In this document: positions 8,022 to 14,616 of the stretch, piece by piece
Layout: each line of letters opens with the position of its first letter
Position numbering within the stretch: the first letter of the stretch is position 1
NCBI GenBank assembly: GCA_022615255.1
Contig: JAKEHC010000059.1
Location: 1 to 16,539, forward strand
Source of the DNA: Candidatus Dadabacteria bacterium
Lineage (GTDB): Bacteria; Desulfobacterota_D; UBA1144; Nemesobacterales; CSP1-2
Length of the DNA stretch: 16,539 nt
Direction of reading: 5' to 3'
The notes under the pieces: model-generated
Databases searched by the model: none
What the model was told of the DNA's origin: nothing
What the model saw: only the letters and a program-made list of their open reading frames with translations
Program-made: the position numbers and the translations under genes

Positions 8022-8050
8022 AATATAGCTTCATAAATACAAAAAGTAAA
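8022..8050 (-). promoter_or_regulatory. candidate sigma-70 promoter of the efflux operon
   Basis: Read on the minus strand, TTTACT (8045-8050) and TATATT (8022-8027) are separated by exactly 17 bases. They match the -35 consensus at four of six and the -10 consensus at five of six positions. The expected start, near 8015, leaves about 9-10 bases before the ATG at 8006. The region is very AT-rich, so chance matches are possible. Confidence 0.4.
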
Positions 8051-8109
8051 CATTATAATAAAAAGCCTTATTTCAGGGAAATCTGGCAACTCCAGAGATT
8101 CTAAGTAAC

Positions 8110-9519
8110 CTATCCATAGAAAAAGTGTAATACCCTTTTTGCAAAAGGCGTCAATTTATTCGCATAGTATAAGCTGATTATCCTTTTATTAACCCTGCTT
8201 GCGGTTGGGTAAGGATATACCTTTCCGAATATATTCTTTAGCTTAAGCCCGCTTGAGTTCGCAAGTATAAGCTCCTGACATAGCTCCCCGGCGTTCTCAG
8301 CAACCATCGAGCCACCTAGTATCCTGTCCTTAGAAATGAAAAGCATAAGCTTTCCATCCTGAGCCTCGTCAACAATAGCTCGGTCGTCCTCATCGAAGTC
8401 AAAGATGATTTTTTCATATGAGATTTCACGCTTCTTAAGTTGCTCCTCATTCAATCCAAACGTAGCGATCTCTGGAGAGGTATATGTCACCCATGCCATA
8501 TGGTCGTTGTTGAGCTTTTTCTTAAATGGCGAGAAGAAGTTGTTGATTATCACACCGGCGTGAACCTCGGCGGCGTGAGTGAACTGGTAAGAGCCGGCTA
8601 CATCACCTGAAACAAAAACACGCTTGTTTGTTGTACGTAGGTACTCATCCACCTTAAGCCTTTTTCCTGTTTCGTCTAACTCTATACCTGCTTTATCTAG
8701 TGAGAGACCGTCGAGGTGAAATTCCCTGCCTATGCTAACCAGCATGGTGTCAAAGTTAATACTCGTCTCCTTCTTGTCATTTGTGGCAATTATTGCCTGA
8801 TTCGGTGATGGAAATTCCTTAATACTAGCGTTGAAGATAAAATTTATCCCCTCTTCTTCCATACGACGTCTTAGCACCTCAGCTATCTCAGGACTCTCCT
8901 TTGGTAGAAATTTTGAGTCTGCTTCTACGACAGTGACCTCCGAGCCAAGGTGCCTAAATGCCTGACCTAGCTCAATACCTATAGGTCCACCCCCGACAAC
9001 AAGTAAGTGCTCAGGAAGCTTATCCAGGTCGAATATAGTTTCATTTGTTTCATATTTGACATTTTCGATCCCAGGAGCATTAAGCTTTCTTGGATGAGAG
9101 CCGGTTGCAAGGATTATTTTCTTGCCGCGATACGTCCCGTTTCCCACTGAAACCGAATCAGGACCTGAAAACCGGGCTTCCCCGAGCATCACGTCCATCC
9201 CAATCTTCCGGAAATGCTCGGCATTTTCATGAACCCTTATGACCTCCTGTTTCTCCCTCACATACCCTAACACCCTATTTATGTCCGCTCTGCCATTAAT
9301 CGTCAGGCCAAACCTGCTTGCCTCACTCGCATCTTTTAGAAGACGGGCAACATGTATCAAAGCCTTGCTTGGGACACAACCAGTGTTGAGGCAGTCGCCG
9401 CCAATACGCCTGTCGCTTTTGTCAATAAGAAGAACCTTGAAACCGGCGCGGTTCATAAACCCAGCTATGTTAAGCCCTCCACTCCCCGCCCCGATTACAA
9501 TGATATCGTATTCCTTCAT
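8110..9519 (-). CDS. FAD-dependent pyridine nucleotide-disulfide oxidoreductase (mercuric reductase/lipoamide dehydrogenase-like)
   Basis: This 469-residue class I flavoprotein has an N-terminal FAD-binding GAGSGG (10-15) and the redox-active disulfide GGDCLNTGCVPSK (Cys43, Cys48). A second Rossmann motif, VVGGGPIGIELG, lies near 175, and a second FAD contact, VFVSGDVAG, near 306. The C-terminal dimer domain carries YPYPTASR where lipoamide dehydrogenases and mercuric reductases have HPHPTLSE, so the usual catalytic His-Glu pair appears to be Tyr and Arg. There is no N-terminal HMA domain and no C-terminal Cys pair, so true Hg(II) reductase activity is unlikely. Start: ATG at 9519 with GAGGT upstream. 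Related enzymes are often fused or linked to TVP38/TMEM64 proteins, one of which is encoded at 12259-12960. The substrate is unknown. Confidence 0.88.
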   Translation of the reverse strand: MKEYDIIVIGAGSGGLNIAGFMNRAGFKVLLIDKSDRRIGGDCLNTGCVPSKALIHVARLLKDASEASRFGLTINGRADINRVLGYVREKQEVIRVHENAEHFRKIGMDVMLGEARFSGPDSVSVGNGTYRGKKIILATGSHPRKLNAPGIENVKYETNETIFDLDKLPEHLLVVGGGPIGIELGQAFRHLGSEVTVVEADSKFLPKESPEIAEVLRRRMEEEGINFIFNASIKEFPSPNQAIIATNDKKETSINFDTMLVSIGREFHLDGLSLDKAGIELDETGKRLKVDEYLRTTNKRVFVSGDVAGSYQFTHAAEVHAGVIINNFFSPFKKKLNNDHMAWVTYTSPEIATFGLNEEQLKKREISYEKIIFDFDEDDRAIVDEAQDGKLMLFISKDRILGGSMVAENAGELCQELILANSSGLKLKNIFGKVYPYPTASRVNKRIISLYYANKLTPFAKRVLHFFYG

Positions 9520-9651
9520 ATTGAATTACCTCACACAACCGTTTTTAAAAAGACGTAAGAAAATAAAGACCCATTATCTCAAAAAGGCAATCTCGATCAT
9601 GAATTTAATTCAATATTGTCTATCTCCTTGTACATTAAAACGTTAGACGAA

Positions 9652-9657
9652 ATTATA
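9652..9657 (-). promoter_or_regulatory. candidate -10 element upstream of the flavoprotein gene
   Basis: The minus strand has an exact TATAAT here. No good -35 hexamer is found 16-18 bases upstream. If used, transcription would begin near 9645 and leave a leader of about 125 bases before the ATG at 9519. Confidence 0.25.
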
Positions 9658-9718
9658 CCCAGTATGGTTTCACAATTTTTCTACCTACTCATAAGAAATA
9701 TCAGAACATAAAGGTTAT

Positions 9719-10399
9719 CTAGGTCCTAGATAAGTTTTTAATTAATTCAACTTTAATGTTCTCTAAATTATCTAAAATCAGGTCAGCAAATTGAAACCCT
9801 TCTTGATTAAGTCTCTTATCTGGAACCGCGATGCAAACCATACCAGCACTTTTTGCGGACTTTACGCCGTTAATAGAGTCCTCAATCACGACACATTCAC
9901 TCGGTTCAATCCTCCGACCCTGCTCAGGACAGGCCCCTAATTTATTGGCAGTGTAGAGGTATATATCGGGAGCCGGTTTCCCAAGCTCAACAGATTCTCC
10001 CGACACAACCACAGAGAAAAATCCATGAAGTGAAAACATATCTAAGACAAAATTTATAACTCTAATGGGAGAGCTTGAAGCTAGAGCCAAAAGGAAACCG
10101 CTTTCTTTAAGTTCTTTAAGAATGGTTAATAAACCAGGTACAAGTTGTAATTCTGCTTCAAAAATGCTAAGCAATATCCCGATTCTCTCAGCCAATAGTC
10201 CTTCTATCGTTTCAGGAAGTTTAAAGGTTTCTTTTAAGAGCCTCCCCGAGTCTCGTTGATTTAGCCCTACTATTTTATCCCTATAAATGGGATCATAATC
10301 TAAACCCCTTCTCGCAAGGAGTATTCTTTCCGCCTTTTCCCAGAGTGGCTCACTGTCTATTATAACCCCATCCATATCGAAGATAACGGCTCGGATCAT
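9719..10399 (-). CDS. HAD-superfamily phosphatase/phosphoglucomutase-like hydrolase
   Basis: This 226-residue cytoplasmic enzyme has all four HAD motifs: DMDGVIIDSEPLW (nucleophile Asp8, Asp10), ASSSP near 107-111, Lys141 in GKPAPDIYL, and VIEDSINGVKSA (Asp174). The helical cap between motifs I and II is of the beta-phosphoglucomutase / sugar-phosphate phosphatase type (HxpB, GPP). The exact substrate cannot be read from sequence. The segment ACPEQGRRIE (about 156-165) interrupts the normally contiguous LG-x-PSECVVIEDS and is encoded by a short interspersed repeat shared with cusB. The start at 10399 has only a weak AAGGA about 13 bases upstream. It is divergent from ccmG. Confidence 0.88.
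   Translation of the reverse strand: MIRAVIFDMDGVIIDSEPLWEKAERILLARRGLDYDPIYRDKIVGLNQRDSGRLLKETFKLPETIEGLLAERIGILLSIFEAELQLVPGLLTILKELKESGFLLALASSSPIRVINFVLDMFSLHGFFSVVVSGESVELGKPAPDIYLYTANKLGACPEQGRRIEPSECVVIEDSINGVKSAKSAGMVCIAVPDKRLNQEGFQFADLILDNLENIKVELIKNLSRT
9911..9935 (-). repeat. second copy of the short interspersed repeat, inside the HAD gene
   Basis: On the minus strand this reads GGCCTGTCCTGAGC followed by AGGGTCGGAGG. It matches the cusB copy (5224-5248, plus strand) at 21 of 25 positions. It lies in-frame, in the opposite orientation relative to the host gene, and so encodes different residues (A-C-P-E-Q-G-R-R). Confidence 0.75.
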
Positions 10400-10712
10400 A
10401 ACTAGATTCAGTCCTTCATAGAAATTCTAAACATTCCTGTCTAACCGTTAGCTGTCATCTATGCGAGTATTCTGTAGGGGCTGAACACTGTTCAGCCCAT
10501 CATCTCTATCTTTATAGAAACAAGCAATCTCTCATTTTCAGTAGCGGCGACCTCTCCTTCAGTAAAAAGGAAAAGGAGACGTAACCCTTTTATTTACACT
10601 ATCTTATAGAAGAAGGTAATTAAAAACAAGCCCCGCTTAACAAAGGAGAATTTAATATTTTGATTATTGGTGTAAAATTATTATTATACTTTTATTCTAG
10701 TCGCTTACGACA
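10400..10712. other. 313-base divergent intergenic region, HAD gene to ccmG
   Basis: It separates the minus-strand HAD gene from plus-strand ccmG and should hold both promoters. I see one strong palindrome (10478-10498), a weak 7-bp stem TCTCCTT/AAGGAGA (10553-10559 and 10573-10579), a ribosome-binding-like AAAGGAG at 10642-10648 and a poor promoter-like TTGATT (10660-10665) / TATACT (10685-10690) pair with 19-base spacing. There is no tRNA or longer ORF. Confidence 0.5.
10478..10498. repeat. strong palindrome upstream of the HAD gene and ccmG
   Basis: The arms GGGCTGAACA and TGTTCAGCCC flank a single central base and are perfect reverse complements. It sits in the divergent promoter region. 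It may be an operator-like dyad or one copy of a dispersed palindrome of the TAGGGGC...GCCC kind. No second copy was found in the window. Confidence 0.6.
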
Positions 10713-10716
10713 ATGA
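10660..10716 (+). CDS. possible upstream mini-ORF coupled to ccmG
   Basis: AAAGGAG at 10642-10648 is followed 11 bases later by TTG, opening an 18-codon frame (IIGVKLLLYFYSSRLRQ after the start). It ends in TGA overlapping the ATG of ccmG as ATGA. The ccmG ATG has no ribosome binding site of its own, so translational coupling is possible. The non-ATG start and short length make this speculative. Confidence 0.2.
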   Translation: MIIGVKLLLYFYSSRLRQ

Positions 10717-11273
10717 AAATTATAAGTGTACTTACAAAGTTATCCATACTAGTAGCATTACTGCTTCTCCTTGGTCTTCTTGGATATGCAGTTTTTGGAA
10801 ATAAAGTATTCATAAAATCTTCCCCAGTCGTTGGGCGGGAAGCAAGCGATTTTACACTTGAGCTTTTTAACGGTGAAAGAATCAGACTTTCTGACTTAAG
10901 GGGGAAGGTAGTGCTTTTGAATTTCTGGGCATCCTGGTGTATTCCGTGCAGGGATGAAGCGCCTGTTCTCGAATCCTCTTGGAGAAAATACAGGAATATG
11001 CCAGTCGCCTTCATCGGGGTAAACGTATGGGATGATAAAGATAGCGCACTGGTGTATCTCGGACAGTTCGGGGGAGGATACGATAACGGGGTTGACCCAA
11101 AGGGTGAAATAGCCATTGAATATGGAGTGGGAGGCGTGCCGGAAACATTCTTTATTGACCAATATGGTAAAATAGTAGATAAATATACAGGCCCTCTCAC
11201 AGAGGAAATAATTGAGTACTTTTTAGGAAAAGCGCTTTCTCAACAAAATGGGCAACCCAGGAGTGAAAACTGA
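10713..11273 (+). CDS. ccmG: membrane-anchored thioredoxin-like protein, CcmG/ResA/TlpA type
   Basis: This 186-residue protein has one N-terminal membrane helix (about 9-27) and a periplasmic thioredoxin fold. The redox motif is WASWCIPC (Cys76, Cys79), and the cis-proline is in GVGGVPETFFID (Pro143). The GVxGVPETF signature favours CcmG/DsbE, which reduces or hands off thiols of apocytochrome c before haem attachment. The next gene is CcmH-like, which supports this. There is no clear Shine-Dalgarno before the ATG; a coupled mini-ORF just upstream may supply one. The rest of the ccm genes (ccmA-F) are not in the window. ResA or a general TlpA reductase is the alternative. Confidence 0.88.
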   Translation: MKIISVLTKLSILVALLLLLGLLGYAVFGNKVFIKSSPVVGREASDFTLELFNGERIRLSDLRGKVVLLNFWASWCIPCRDEAPVLESSWRKYRNMPVAFIGVNVWDDKDSALVYLGQFGGGYDNGVDPKGEIAIEYGVGGVPETFFIDQYGKIVDKYTGPLTEEIIEYFLGKALSQQNGQPRSEN

Positions 11274-11280
11274 TTTAAAA

Positions 11281-11769
11281 ATGCTTAAAAAAAGAGTTGT
11301 TTACATAACCGCTTTAGCATCATTTATACTTGGGGTGCTTACTTTGAAACCTCTAGCAGATAGCATTGATGACAAGGTTCGAGAGATATCATACCTTCTC
11401 ATGTGTCCTGTGTGTCAAGGGCAGACGGTAGCGGAGTCAAACTCAGAACTGGCGACTCAAATGCGGACGATAGTAAGAAAGAAACTAGAGGAGGGAAAAT
11501 CAAAAGAGGAGATAATAGCTTACTTTGTAGCGAGATATGGAGAGACCATCCTTGGTGCTCCACCAGCGCGGGGTGCGAACTGGCTTCTATGGGCTCTCCC
11601 CGCTCTTGCGTTAGTATTTGGCGGAGCAGGAGTAGCTTTATTTCTTCGTAAATCAAAATCGGAGAAAAGTAAAGAAGAAAATAGAAAAATATCTCATGAA
11701 CCGCAGGTTCAAGCCGAATCAAAGTACCTTGAAAAGTTAAATCAGGAGTTAAAAAAGTTCGAATCTTAG
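11281..11769 (+). CDS. ccmH: cytochrome c maturation thiol protein CcmH (CcmH/CycL N-terminal type)
   Basis: A 162-residue protein from the ATG at 11281. A signal/anchor helix (about 6-22) is followed by the CcmH redox motif LMCPVCQGQTVAES (Cys42, Cys45), a helical bundle with GKSKEEIIAYFVARYGETIL, and a second membrane helix (WLLWALPALALVFGGAGVALFL). A charged tail (RKSKSEKSKEENRK) is cytoplasmic by the positive-inside rule. CcmH works with CcmG and CcmF to keep the CxxCH thiols of apocytochrome c reduced for haem ligation. The start is uncertain: an in-frame ATG at 11248 would overlap ccmG by 26 bases and add 11 residues; neither has a good ribosome binding site. I prefer 11281 because it begins MLKKR directly before the signal helix. 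Confidence 0.9.
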   Translation: MLKKRVVYITALASFILGVLTLKPLADSIDDKVREISYLLMCPVCQGQTVAESNSELATQMRTIVRKKLEEGKSKEEIIAYFVARYGETILGAPPARGANWLLWALPALALVFGGAGVALFLRKSKSEKSKEENRKISHEPQVQAESKYLEKLNQELKKFES

Positions 11770-11855
11770 ACAGGTAGAATTTCAAACACTGAATTTAACA
11801 ATTTCTTCCGATTTCCCTGAATAAGTAAGCCTTTTAGAATATTCTATATTTGCTG

Positions 11856-11884
11856 TTGACAAAAAAGATGCAGGGTAGTAGGCT
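11856..11884 (+). promoter_or_regulatory. candidate promoter of the heptad-repeat gene
   Basis: An exact TTGACA (11856-11861) is followed after 17 bases by TAGGCT (11879-11884), a weak -10 with three of six matches. Transcription would begin near 11891 and give a leader of about 40 bases to the ATG at 11933. Confidence 0.35.
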
Positions 11885-11932
11885 TAGGACAAAATTTACT
11901 GATTTTGGAATAAAACAATAAAGGAGGATTAT

Positions 11933-12232
11933 ATGGAAGAGATTTTAAATAAAATATTATCAGATTTGGAGAGCGTTAAGGCAGAGTTAAAAAGCATAAG
12001 CTCTACTGCCCGTAGTAATGCGGAATTAATTAAGCGGAACGGGGAGCTTATCAATCGAAATTATAAACACCCCCTTAAGAACCAGGGCATTATCAGGCAG
12101 AATCAAGCGCTTATCAATCGGAACAAAATGCTAATCGAGAAAAACGGAAAGATTCTAAAACAGGTTTTAACCCGCATCCAGCGAATCGAAGCAAAAGCAG
12201 GAACCCAGTCCCGTAAGGCAAAGAAAAAATAA
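11933..12232 (+). CDS. 99-residue coiled-coil protein with seven consecutive Asn-core heptads
   Basis: There is no signal peptide or membrane segment, so it is probably cytoplasmic. One unbroken heptad register runs from Leu5 to Ile85. Position a is L5, L12, L19, A26, I33, I40, P47, I54, I61, I68, L75, I82. Position d is I8, V15, I22, then Asn at 29, 36, 43, 50, 57, 64 and 71, then V78 and I85. The central I-x-x-N repeat is the Asn-at-d pattern known from trimeric coiled coils of autotransporter adhesin stalks, where the Asn layers hold anions; here the usual Thr after Asn is absent. Pro47 is the only irregularity. A basic tail (RKAKKK) follows and could touch nucleic acid or membrane. A strong AAAGGAGG precedes the ATG. 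I do not recognise a family and assign no function. Confidence 0.85.
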   Translation: MEEILNKILSDLESVKAELKSISSTARSNAELIKRNGELINRNYKHPLKNQGIIRQNQALINRNKMLIEKNGKILKQVLTRIQRIEAKAGTQSRKAKKK

Positions 12233-12240
12233 GCCTTTGC

Positions 12241-12256
12241 TTATTTCCAGAAATAA
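12241..12256. terminator. weak bidirectional terminator candidate between convergent genes
   Basis: TTATTT and AAATAA form a 6-bp hairpin around CCAG in the 26-base gap between convergent genes. AGGCAAAG at the end of the upstream gene can also pair with CTTTGCTT. The stems are AT-rich and T-runs are short, so the call rests mainly on position. Confidence 0.3.
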
Positions 12257-12258
12257 CT

Positions 12259-12960
12259 TTACTGAACCTGCTCCTGACTTTTTCTCTTCTTTATATACCA
12301 AGGAACAAGGATCGAGATAACAACGACCAGGAAAAATGCGATCAGAATTGCAAGACCGCCTTTCGTGATCGAGCCGCCAAAATATGAATACACTGCGACT
12401 GCAGGAATAATACCCGTCATAGTGGCAAGAAAATGACTCCAGAAAGGGATTCTTAAAACACCCGAGGCATAGCTAACGAGATCGAATGGAGGACCGACAG
12501 GTGATGTTCTAATTATTAGCAGTGTCTTAAATCCACTATTTCTTAACTTCTCATTTAGCTTATCAAATTTTCCCTTAGATATCTTCTCGACAAAATCCTT
12601 ACCAAGCGCCCTTGCTATGAGAAAGCAAATACTAGCGTTCAGCGTTGCTCCGATAACAGTCAAAACAGTTCCCCAAATAGGACCAAATGTAAACCCACCT
12701 GCGAATGTATAGAGAGTAGGTGGTATCGGAATAAAGGGTCTTATAGAAAAAGTGTAAATAGCAAGGTATATAAGTGCTCCTTTTATCATTCCGAAGCTGA
12801 GAAGATATTCCCTGATCTTTGAAGGGGTCAAATTTTTAAATTCTATTCCCGAAGCTCTGACTAAAAAAAACACTGCAACTAAAATTACAACTAACCCAAG
12901 TATCTGTATCATCTTCTTCTTATTCTTACTTACACTTATCAGACTGCTAATCACGTACAT
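12259..12960 (-). CDS. TVP38/TMEM64 (VTT/DedA-like) family membrane protein
   Basis: This 233-residue polytopic inner-membrane protein has an N-terminal helix at about 17-36, then the VTT domain (about 60-195). The conserved part runs IPIPPTLYTFAGGFTFGPIWG, then GATLNASICFLIARALGKDFVEKI, and later RTSPVGPPFDLVSYASGV. A final helix lies near 205-225, followed by the basic KKRKSQ tail. The family is widespread; eukaryotic relatives are lipid scramblases and bacterial DedA relatives help lipid-carrier recycling, but the specific role here is unknown. Start: ATG at 12960 with GGAGGTT upstream. Family members often sit beside, or fuse to, flavin disulfide oxidoreductases like the one at 8110-9519; here several genes separate them. 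Confidence 0.9.
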   Translation of the reverse strand: MYVISSLISVSKNKKKMIQILGLVVILVAVFFLVRASGIEFKNLTPSKIREYLLSFGMIKGALIYLAIYTFSIRPFIPIPPTLYTFAGGFTFGPIWGTVLTVIGATLNASICFLIARALGKDFVEKISKGKFDKLNEKLRNSGFKTLLIIRTSPVGPPFDLVSYASGVLRIPFWSHFLATMTGIIPAVAVYSYFGGSITKGGLAILIAFFLVVVISILVPWYIKKRKSQEQVQ

Positions 12961-13138
12961 TTAGTTAACCTCCACAGTTTCAACCTAGGAATGTAAATAG
13001 CCAAGCAAGATCCCAGGGTGATTTTTGTATACTAACCATATGAAACGGTTTACCGGCCTCGATAATTTCAGAAGATATATGCATTTCAATCCTACTAAGT
13101 GCATCATTTTGGAGCCTAGATGAACTCAGAAATTATAC

Positions 13139-13576
13139 TTACTTAACTGGCGTTGAAATAGCACCAATTTGCTGTAACAAACCTAGCAAATCCCAATTGA
13201 CCCACACCTCTGCAATCTTTCCAGACTCAATGCGGTATATTACTATGCCAGTCCAAGTTACTTGCTTATTCGTAGATTCGACACCCCAAATCTTTCCCCT
13301 ATGAGTAGCAATAGATTTATAGCGAATAACCACTTTATCTCCCTCGGCTATTTGGTCCTGAATGGTAGCATTATGGTCGGGGAATGCCTTTAGGAGCTCA
13401 GTTGCAAATTCTTTAAAAGTTTCTGTACCCTTAATTGGCTTTGCGCTGTCGGGACGATGGTGTTGTTGGTCAACGAATTTTTGTAAGTAAATTTCATCAA
13501 CAACTGCTAAATTACCCTTATTCCATACTTCCTCAAAAGCACGCATAGCCAAAGCTTTGTTTTCATCCGTAGACAT
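13139..13576 (-). CDS. SnoaL-like / ester cyclase family protein
   Basis: This 145-residue cytoplasmic alpha+beta-barrel protein is of the NTF2/SnoaL-like fold. Recognisable parts are the opening helix (NKALAMRAFEEVWNKGNLAVVDEIY), LLKAFPDHNATIQDQIAEGDKVVIRY, ATHRGKIWGVESTNKQVTWTGIVIYRIESGKIAEVW and DLLGLLQQIGAI at the end. These match the bacterial 'ester cyclase' SnoaL group, most of which have no proven substrate. Start: ATG at 13576 with CAGGAGGTT upstream. It lies 95 bases downstream of another NTF2-fold gene on the same strand, so the two may be co-transcribed. True polyketide cyclase activity is not implied; no polyketide genes are nearby. Confidence 0.85.
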   Translation of the reverse strand: MSTDENKALAMRAFEEVWNKGNLAVVDEIYLQKFVDQQHHRPDSAKPIKGTETFKEFATELLKAFPDHNATIQDQIAEGDKVVIRYKSIATHRGKIWGVESTNKQVTWTGIVIYRIESGKIAEVWVNWDLLGLLQQIGAISTPVK

Positions 13577-13671
13577 GGTAAAACCTCCTGAATGCTTAAC
13601 TGTTAAGTTTAGTTTAGAACTTTATTCATAAATTAACTGAAATCCTACAAGGAGAAAACATAACCCAAAAT

Positions 13672-14031
13672 CTATGTATGGTTAAAAATCTTGTTTATGA
13701 TCAGCCAGCTACCGTTGACTTTTATTAAATTCAGAGAGTCGGTGAAGTTGTAACCGCACCAGTTGTCTGCCTGAACTTTTACGTTTGCAGTCGTTCCCTC
13801 AACATATACAGAAAGGATACACCCATCGATATCGGGTGCTGCTCCATACTTGTCAAGCCAGTCATATAGTAGCTTTATAGGCCCACCCAGAAGCTCACCT
13901 TCGAAGTGTCCAAATATTGTAGCATCGTCATGAAAAACCTTTCTCATGAGCCCCGAATCACCTTTACGGCCGGCTTCCAGATAATTCTCGGCAACCCTTA
14001 TCACAGCCTTATGTTCCTCTCTTATGTTCAT
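13672..14031 (-). CDS. NTF2-fold protein, putative lumazine-binding/DUF4440 type
   Basis: A 119-residue protein from ATG 14031, chosen because GAGGAG lies just upstream. A start at 14046 would add five residues and lies upstream of that site. The pattern is a helix with NYLEAGRKGDSGLMRKVFHDDATIFG, then LLGGPIKLLYDWLD, and beta strands ending TDSLNLIKVNGSWLIINKIFNHT, which is characteristic of the lumazine-binding-like (Lumazine_bd_2) NTF2 families. No signal peptide is visible. It is probably paired in transcription with the SnoaL-like gene downstream. The substrate is unknown, and the 'lumazine' name reflects the family label only. Confidence 0.8.
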   Translation of the reverse strand: MNIREEHKAVIRVAENYLEAGRKGDSGLMRKVFHDDATIFGHFEGELLGGPIKLLYDWLDKYGAAPDIDGCILSVYVEGTTANVKVQADNWCGYNFTDSLNLIKVNGSWLIINKIFNHT

Positions 14032-14616
14032 GGTTAATCTCCTCAATCGGGATTTCTATTTTAGACGTCGCCATTAATTTTTAGATTCATATAAATTTTT
14101 CCTTTTCTTGAATTATTTTCGAAAGCGCCCAACACATGCGCCCCGATCCTCCATTTTAACCTTTAGTCGTATAAGAAATTTTCTTAAAAGAGAAATCCCG
14201 CCGGATTTTGTTAGATTATTCCGTGTAAACACAACTCTATTATCTTTATTAGGTAATAGGCTCTGTGGAAAATAATAATAATCAAATTGAGATTTGACTT
14301 TTTAGGTGACCTCCACATGTTGTTTATTTTTCCTGCTTTATACCCATAAGTGCTGATATATTCAAGGAAAGGTAGGCTATATTTCAATTATTGCCATTCT
14401 CTTAATGCATTATTTAGGATAATATAACGAGTCGCATCTTCAGATGATTAGCTTAATCACTCCACTTTGATTAGTCGTATTTTAATTAATCTCAAAATTT
14501 ATAACATATGCTCTTTTAGACGTTGGAATTTTCAAGAGAGATTCCTTTTTGGGAAAATACATTTAGAATTAACACATCGCATAAAAGAATTCTAAATAAT
14601 AATTGCTTATAACGCT
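14032..14616. other. 585-base gene-free region between divergent genes
   Basis: It is AT-rich and contains no tRNA or convincing ORF. It carries the promoters for the NTF2-fold gene (minus) and the glycosyltransferase (plus), though no strong pair stands out. Two adjacent hairpins are visible: TAAGAA/TTCTTA (14172-14177, 14181-14186) and AAATCC-CGCC-GGATTT (14193-14208), the latter followed by TGTT. A small stem TCAAAT/ATTTGA (14282-14297) is followed by CTTTTT. None terminates a known gene in the window. Confidence 0.5.

Noticed and set aside
8054..8100. Intrinsic terminator after the flavoprotein gene
   Set aside because: The TCTGG/CCAGA stem is only 5 bp and the T-run is about 15 bases away; the spacing is wrong for a standard terminator.
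8110..9519. True mercuric reductase (merA)
   Set aside because: It lacks the N-terminal metal-binding domain and the C-terminal Cys pair, and no mer genes are nearby.
10697..11200. Minus-strand 167-codon frame opposite ccmG
   Set aside because: It overlaps the conserved thioredoxin-fold gene, is rich in Ser/Pro/Thr as expected for an antisense frame, and matches no family.
14172..14297. Hairpins in the gene-free region as terminators
   Set aside because: They lie between divergent genes, so there is no upstream gene to terminate; they are listed only as structure.
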